In this document: positions 60,270 through 64,000 of the stretch, one piece after another
Position numbering within the stretch: the stretch's first letter is position 1
How the letters are laid out: every line of letters starts with the position of its first letter
From: Paludibacteraceae bacterium
Lineage (GTDB): Bacteria; Bacteroidota; Bacteroidia; Bacteroidales; Paludibacteraceae
Assembly: GCA_024401535.1 (NCBI GenBank)
Contig: JAKSKX010000009.1
Coordinates: 28,251-92,250, forward strand
Direction: 5' to 3'
Length of the DNA stretch: 64,000 nucleotides
Notes under the pieces: generated by a model
The model's input: the letters and a program-made list of their open reading frames with translations, nothing else
Told to the model about the DNA's origin: nothing
The model's database searches: none
Made by a program: the position numbers and the translations under genes

Positions 60270-60962
60270 CTATTTTCTTAGTAATGCCTCCGCCACGACC
60301 AGGTCGAAAGGTGTGGTCATCTTCACATTCTCTCTGTTTCCCTTTGACAAGGTTATGTTCACGCCATTTGCCTCGACTACGCTTGCATCGTCAGTAAAAG
60401 TGTCTCTGTAATCCAAATCGTATGCGGAACTGATTACAGAAAGACGGAATGTTTGCGGAGTCTGTACAAGCTTGAACTTCGAACGGTCCTCAGCCTTGCT
60501 TCCCCCGTTTCCCTGAATAGAACGTATGGAATCGACCGAATCAATAACAGGAATTGCTGTACCTTTAGCTTCGGCTGTGTTGTATGCTTCGACGATTGTT
60601 TCGCTTGACACCAAAGGTCTGACGCCGTCATGTATTCCGATTAGTGCGTCGTCATTTCCGCTGGCAAGCGATTTTACAAGAGTTAGTCCGTTTTTTACGG
60701 AATGAAATCTTGTTTTACCACCGTGCGCAATCTTGACGATACTGGCGTCAAAGTTGTCTTTCTGACAGCATTCCCTCCACATGTCCACATGCAATTCTGG
60801 GAGTACAAGCACGATGTCTATATCTCCGTTGAACGCAGAAAGGAAAGCCTCGACTGTACGGACAAGGATTGTTCTGCCTCCGATAGCCATAAACTGCTTA
60901 GGAATGTCGCCGCCCATGCGTGTGCCGCTGCCTCCTGCTACTATGATTGCATATTTTTTCAT
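60270..60962 (-). CDS. ispD: 2-C-methyl-D-erythritol 4-phosphate cytidylyltransferase
   Basis: A 230-residue enzyme forming CDP-methylerythritol in the MEP isoprenoid pathway. CTP-binding 'IIVAGGSGTRMGGDIPKQF', 'IGIHDGVRPLVS' and 'KLVQTPQTFRLSVI' and the C-terminal 'TTPFDLVVAEALL' are all present, with the Arg and Lys of the first motif used in catalysis. It heads the transcript with recG. A minus-strand -7 box (plus CAAATATA, 61014-61021) lies 52 bases upstream. Confidence 0.94.
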   Translation of the reverse strand: MKKYAIIVAGGSGTRMGGDIPKQFMAIGGRTILVRTVEAFLSAFNGDIDIVLVLPELHVDMWRECCQKDNFDASIVKIAHGGKTRFHSVKNGLTLVKSLASGNDDALIGIHDGVRPLVSSETIVEAYNTAEAKGTAIPVIDSVDSIRSIQGNGGSKAEDRSKFKLVQTPQTFRLSVISSAYDLDYRDTFTDDASVVEANGVNITLSKGNRENVKMTTPFDLVVAEALLRK

Positions 60963-61339
60963 GTCCAGATGAAATGTAGTTGAATTAAAAGGTCAAAATC
61001 TATGAATCAGTCGCAAATATACAAATTTTAGATGAGATTTGGAGTTTTTTGTACTATAACTTTAATCGTAGTGTAAATAACCTTAACTGCAATGTCTGTT
61101 GGGTGACAAAATGGTGGAAGAAAGCAAGAAGTAAAGGAAAGTTCCTTTTTGCTTTTAATTGCACATGAACGGGGAAGCAAAAAAACAAATTGAGCGATTT
61201 TGTGGATAGAAATAGTGAATGTGTCAATGATATTTTCGTTTTAGGAGATTATTTGTCGCTTTTTTTTGACTGTGTAACATTTTTGTAACAATTTTTTAAT
61301 ACTTTTGCAATGAATTTCTAAGAAACATTAGAGAGAAAA
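60963..61339. other. Divergent intergenic region
   Basis: About 380 bases between ispD and the phosphate-transporter locus. Its left end holds the ispD -7 box and its right end a plus-strand -7 box (TACTTTTG, 61300-61307). I see no open frame or stable structure in the rest. Confidence 0.5.
61300..61307 (+). promoter_or_regulatory. -7 element ahead of the Na/Pi cotransporter locus
   Basis: TACTTTTG at 61300-61307; the candidate peptide start is 33 bases downstream. TTTTG occurs at 61281-61285 but at a short distance. Confidence 0.45.
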
Positions 61340-61501
61340 ATGAGTATTGTTTACATCGGAATAGTCGCATTCCCCTTGATTTTGTCATCATTTTTTTTGA
61401 TGGCAAAAGGTGGTGGCTACGTTGTAAACATATTTTTTTTGGTGACAGGGATAACCTCTTCACCAAGGAACAGGATAATTAATCATAATAACAGATATTG
61501 A
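61340..61501 (+). CDS. Possible 53-residue membrane peptide
   Basis: An ATG-started frame of 53 codons that lies between the promoter and the transporter and ends two bases before the transporter's ATG. Its sequence is strongly hydrophobic, with two likely membrane helices ('VYIGIVAFPLILSSFFLMA' and 'YVVNIFFLVTGI') separated by KGGG, and a basic tail. Two T8 runs encode the Phe-Phe-Leu stretches. The tight spacing suggests translation coupled to the transporter. It could be a real small membrane protein, a leader peptide, or chance. Confidence 0.45.
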   Translation: MSIVYIGIVAFPLILSSFFLMAKGGGYVVNIFFLVTGITSSPRNRIINHNNRY

Positions 61502-61503
61502 TA

Positions 61504-63198
61504 ATGGATACTATTCTGAATTTGCTGTCGCTGTTGGGTTCACTTGCTCTTTTCCTTTTTGGAATGAAGACAATGAGTGAAGGTTTGGAAAAGTTTGCCG
61601 GAGATAGGTTGCGCGCCATTCTTGCAGCGATGACAAAGAATAGAGTGATGGGAGTTTTGACCGGATTTCTAGTCACTACCTTGATTCAGTCGTCGAGCGC
61701 CACAACAGTGATGGTTGTGAGTTTCGTAAACGCAGGACTGATGAACTTGACTCAGGCGATAGGTGTAATTATGGGTGCCAATGTCGGTACTACCGCTACA
61801 GCCTGGTTGATTTCAGTAGTTGGATTCAAGGTAAATATCGCGGCGCTGACATTACCGTTGTTATGTGTCGGAATGCCGCTAATATTCAGCAGCAAGAGTA
61901 AAAGAAAGAGTGTCGGAGAGTTTATATTTGGTTTCGCCTTCCTTTTCATGGGATTGGGTTACCTTAATGTTTCTGCAGAAAATCTTGATATTAAAACTTA
62001 TGTAGCCAACATGCTTGCCACAGTGGCTGACGGAGGCTTCCTTACAATTCTCCTTTTCGTGTTGGTGGGTGCTTTGGTTACAATGTTAGTTCAGGCTTCA
62101 GCGGCAACCATGGCAATTACGATGATGCTTTTCAGCATGAACATTCCAGGATTCGGTTTCGAGCAGGCTGCTGCTTTGGCGATGGGACAGAATATCGGAA
62201 CAACAATCACTGCATTTATGGCTTCACTTACAGCAAACACACAGGCAAGGCGTGCGGCTTTGGCACACATGTTCTTTAATGTGTTCGGTGTGGTTGTTGT
62301 TTTGTTCATCTTCTATCCGTTCTGTGATGCTGTTACTTGGTTTGTTTCAAAGTTCCCTCCAACAGATAACTATAACAACTACCTTCTTTCTACTTTCCAT
62401 ACAGCATTCAACATCTTCAACACATTGCTTTTGATTGGCTTTGTTAAGCACATAGAGATGCTGGTTTGCAGAGTGTTGCCTATGCAGGAGAATCCAGAGA
62501 ACAACGAGAATCGTTTGGTGTTCATTTCCGGAGGTTTGCTTTCAACTGCAGAGCTTTCAATCCTGCAGGCTAACAAGGAGATTGTAGTGTTCGGAGAGCG
62601 TTGCCGCAGAATGTTGTCATTTGTGCCTGATACTTTGACAAGCAAGAATAATGAGGAATTCGAGAAGGCCTACGGTAAGCTGCGCCATTACGAGCAGATT
62701 ACTGACAATATGGAGGATGAAATCGGAAAGTACCTTGGCTTGGTAGGTGAAGGACGATTGAGTGGAGAATCCAAGAACTCTATTTCCTGTATGCTTCGCG
62801 AGATAGGCGAGTTGGAAAGCATCGGTGACAGTATATTCCACCTTGGCCGTACAATTTCCCGACTACGTGAATACGGAGAAGAGACTTTCACTGAAGAGCA
62901 GATGACTAACATAAATAAGGCTCTTGGCATTGTTGACGAGTCTTTGGTGGCAATGGTAAAGGTTCTTTCTCTTCCAGAGGAGAAGAAAGTCAATTTGAAG
63001 GAAAACATCGGTATCGAGGACGAGTTGAACGAGCTACGAACAAGATGCACAGAAAAGAACGTAGAGGCAATCAATAATAAGGAATACAGCTACCGCCTAG
63101 GAACATACTACATCGACTTTATCAATGAGTGTGAGAAGGTAGGCGACTATGTGATGAATGTTGTGCAGGCTGTCGCTAAGATGCGTGAGTCCATTTGA
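61504..63198 (+). CDS. Na/Pi cotransporter family protein with PhoU-like domain
   Basis: A 564-residue protein. The first 330 residues hold the Na/Pi-cotransporter repeat with the hallmark pairs 'GFLVTTLIQSSSATTVMVV' and 'GALVTMLVQASAATMAITM' (QSSSA/QASAA), each on re-entrant helices. The C-terminal part, about 350-560, is a PhoU-like helical bundle ('EIGELESIGDSIFHLGRT', 'DFINECEKVGDYVMNVVQAV', in part) that may gate transport. It would import phosphate with sodium across the inner membrane. Start chosen at the ATG at 61504 rather than the TTG at 61498. Confidence 0.92.
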   Translation: MDTILNLLSLLGSLALFLFGMKTMSEGLEKFAGDRLRAILAAMTKNRVMGVLTGFLVTTLIQSSSATTVMVVSFVNAGLMNLTQAIGVIMGANVGTTATAWLISVVGFKVNIAALTLPLLCVGMPLIFSSKSKRKSVGEFIFGFAFLFMGLGYLNVSAENLDIKTYVANMLATVADGGFLTILLFVLVGALVTMLVQASAATMAITMMLFSMNIPGFGFEQAAALAMGQNIGTTITAFMASLTANTQARRAALAHMFFNVFGVVVVLFIFYPFCDAVTWFVSKFPPTDNYNNYLLSTFHTAFNIFNTLLLIGFVKHIEMLVCRVLPMQENPENNENRLVFISGGLLSTAELSILQANKEIVVFGERCRRMLSFVPDTLTSKNNEEFEKAYGKLRHYEQITDNMEDEIGKYLGLVGEGRLSGESKNSISCMLREIGELESIGDSIFHLGRTISRLREYGEETFTEEQMTNINKALGIVDESLVAMVKVLSLPEEKKVNLKENIGIEDELNELRTRCTEKNVEAINNKEYSYRLGTYYIDFINECEKVGDYVMNVVQAVAKMRESI

Positions 63199-63208
63199 TT
63201 ACAATAAC

Positions 63209-63640
63209 ATGGTGAGACGTTTCTGTTTCTCGTTTTGGCTTGCAGTGTTTCCGCTGTTCGCCTTTCCGCAAACCGCGGATGTCGCCGAATACTCGATGTA
63301 CGAGGTTTATCAGTCCGGTGACGCGACTTTGATAAAGGCTGTGAAGGAGAAAACTGAAAGCTATGTGCTGCGGTTTACTTTGGGCAGAACCAAGGCAATG
63401 AATGTTGTGCTGGGTTCTAAAGGCGATGCCTTGGTGACGCTGAAAACAATTCTTGACAATAACCGTGATTACAGAGTGCTGTTCAAACTCGACAATCCGT
63501 CAAACAATACAGCGGGCTATTTCCTGAAGCGTTCCAATAGTGCGACTATGGTCAGGTTCTATGAAGGGTTGGACATGAACACCTATGCAGAGATTCCATT
63601 GAAAAAGTTGCAGAGAATTTACGACAAGTTGTCTAACTAA
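63209..63640 (+). CDS. Hypothetical exported protein
   Basis: A 143-residue protein from the ATG at 63209 (MVRRFCFSFWLAVFPLFAFP, signal peptide); the frame is open further upstream but overlaps the transporter gene. The mature part has 'YSMYEVYQSGDATLIKAVKE', 'YVLRFTLGRTKAMNVVLGSKGDAL' (in part) and 'YAEIPLKKLQRIYDKL'. I do not recognise a family. Eleven bases separate it from the transporter stop, so it is probably co-transcribed; a terminator follows. Confidence 0.75.
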   Translation: MVRRFCFSFWLAVFPLFAFPQTADVAEYSMYEVYQSGDATLIKAVKEKTESYVLRFTLGRTKAMNVVLGSKGDALVTLKTILDNNRDYRVLFKLDNPSNNTAGYFLKRSNSATMVRFYEGLDMNTYAEIPLKKLQRIYDKLSN

Positions 63641-63648
63641 CGAAATAA

Positions 63649-63679
63649 AAAATAGCGGGTCAATCGACTCGCTATTTTG
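63649..63679. terminator. Terminator between convergent genes
   Basis: AAAATAGCG pairs with CGCTATTTT around GGTCAATCGACT; AT-rich on both sides. Confidence 0.75.
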
Positions 63680-63701
63680 TTGTGTGTGTGTATTTCCTCT
63701 G

Positions 63702-64000
63702 TTAGAAGCTAACCTTAACTCCTCCCATTGCTGTGGCCTTAGGCATTGGGTAGCCGTCTATCAGCTCATATTTTTGTGCAAGAAGATTCTCTCCTTTTAC
63801 CCAAAACTGAATGTACTTGTTGAGGCTATACTTTGCAGTAGAGTTTAGAAGTGTAGCATTCTCCTTCTTTTCGTTTTCTCCTACTGAGGTGTAAAGTCCG
63901 GCAAGTTGTTGCAATCCAAGTGAAACCATCCACTTGTTGTTTTTGCTTTGCCAATTTGCGCCTAAATAACCTTTGTATGTAGGAACGGACACAAGTTTGT
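63702..64000 (-). CDS. TonB-dependent receptor, C-terminal end (partial)
   Basis: The frame is open past the window edge on the minus strand. The visible residues are amphipathic beta-strands ('GYLGANWQSKNNKWMVSLG', 'ATLLNSTAKYSLNKYIQFWVKGENLLAQKYE' in part) with the 'GENLLAQKYE' turn and the terminal 'AMGGVKVSF', ending in Phe, as is usual for the last strand of TonB-dependent outer-membrane receptors. It would import a nutrient such as a siderophore, vitamin or glycan; no plug or substrate is visible. Confidence 0.8.
   Translation of the reverse strand, partial: KLVSVPTYKGYLGANWQSKNNKWMVSLGLQQLAGLYTSVGENEKKENATLLNSTAKYSLNKYIQFWVKGENLLAQKYELIDGYPMPKATAMGGVKVSF

Overview
The window looks like chromosomal DNA of a Bacteroidales bacterium, most likely Prevotellaceae or a close relative. 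Evidence seen in the sequence: many upstream regions carry the Bacteroidetes promoter signature (TTTG, about 19-23 bases, then TAnnTTTG) rather than strong Shine-Dalgarno sites; secreted proteins carry Type IX secretion (Por) C-terminal sorting signals; and there are family-typical genes (DUF2851, DUF4294, OstA-like, a TonB-dependent receptor, BspA-type leucine-rich repeats, a FISUMP-type lipoprotein, the short Bacteroidetes-type arginine decarboxylase). No phage, insertion sequence, integrase or CRISPR array was found; it is mostly core genome with a few accessory patches.

Layout. 1-5.2 kb: end of a FemAB/GNAT-like gene, DUF2851, a DbpA-like RNA helicase, a serine-rich secreted protein with four C-terminal repeats, and DUF805. 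5.2-14 kb: arginine decarboxylase, a gene-poor 0.8 kb with a 17-bp perfect hairpin, a secreted GH43/CBM6 glycosidase, a formylglycine-enzyme-like protein, tRNA-Leu(TAG), an MGMT-type repair protein, a sugar nucleotidyltransferase, a small T9SS substrate and a zinc-ribbon hypothetical. 14.4-22.2 kb: an envelope-biogenesis run of three parvulin-type proteins and an OstA/LptA-like protein, followed by xseB, a MORN-type protein and metA. 22.3-24.1 kb: an AT-rich patch with a PD-(D/E)XK nuclease-like orphan, an unknown small protein and a start-less gene remnant. 24.1-32.7 kb: flavin reductase, uvrA, phosphatase, rplS, a nitrilase-family amidase, an acyltransferase, a PepSY-like lipoprotein, argE-like and RNase HI. 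32.7-38.6 kb: ABC ATPase, CNNM/CBS protein, rfbB, LRR protein, DUF4294.

38.7-45.5 kb is a thiamine-biosynthesis operon (thiD-thiS-thiE paralogue-thiE-thiG-thiC-DMT transporter-thiH) behind a TPP riboswitch. It makes both halves of thiamine phosphate (HMP-PP by ThiC/ThiD, thiazole by ThiS/ThiG/ThiH) and joins them with ThiE; thiF is absent from this locus, and an EamA/DMT permease is embedded in it. 45.6-50.3 kb: 6-phosphofructokinase and a large MmeI-like fused restriction-methyltransferase, preceded by a well-formed promoter and a long leader that can fold into hairpins with long-range complementary segments. 50.8-64 kb: rpe, a comEC gene split by a -1 frameshift at an A8 run, trigger factor, a TrpB2-type tryptophan synthase, a lipoprotein and a membrane protein, recG, ispD, a possible 53-residue membrane peptide, a Na/Pi cotransporter, an exported hypothetical and the end of a TonB-dependent receptor.

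The observations most worth follow-up are the structured leader before the MmeI-like gene, the split comEC, the transporter in the TPP-controlled operon, a candidate small RNA near 7.1 kb, and the small membrane ORF ahead of the phosphate transporter. All function calls rest on reading the sequence and on recall of protein families; no database search was run.
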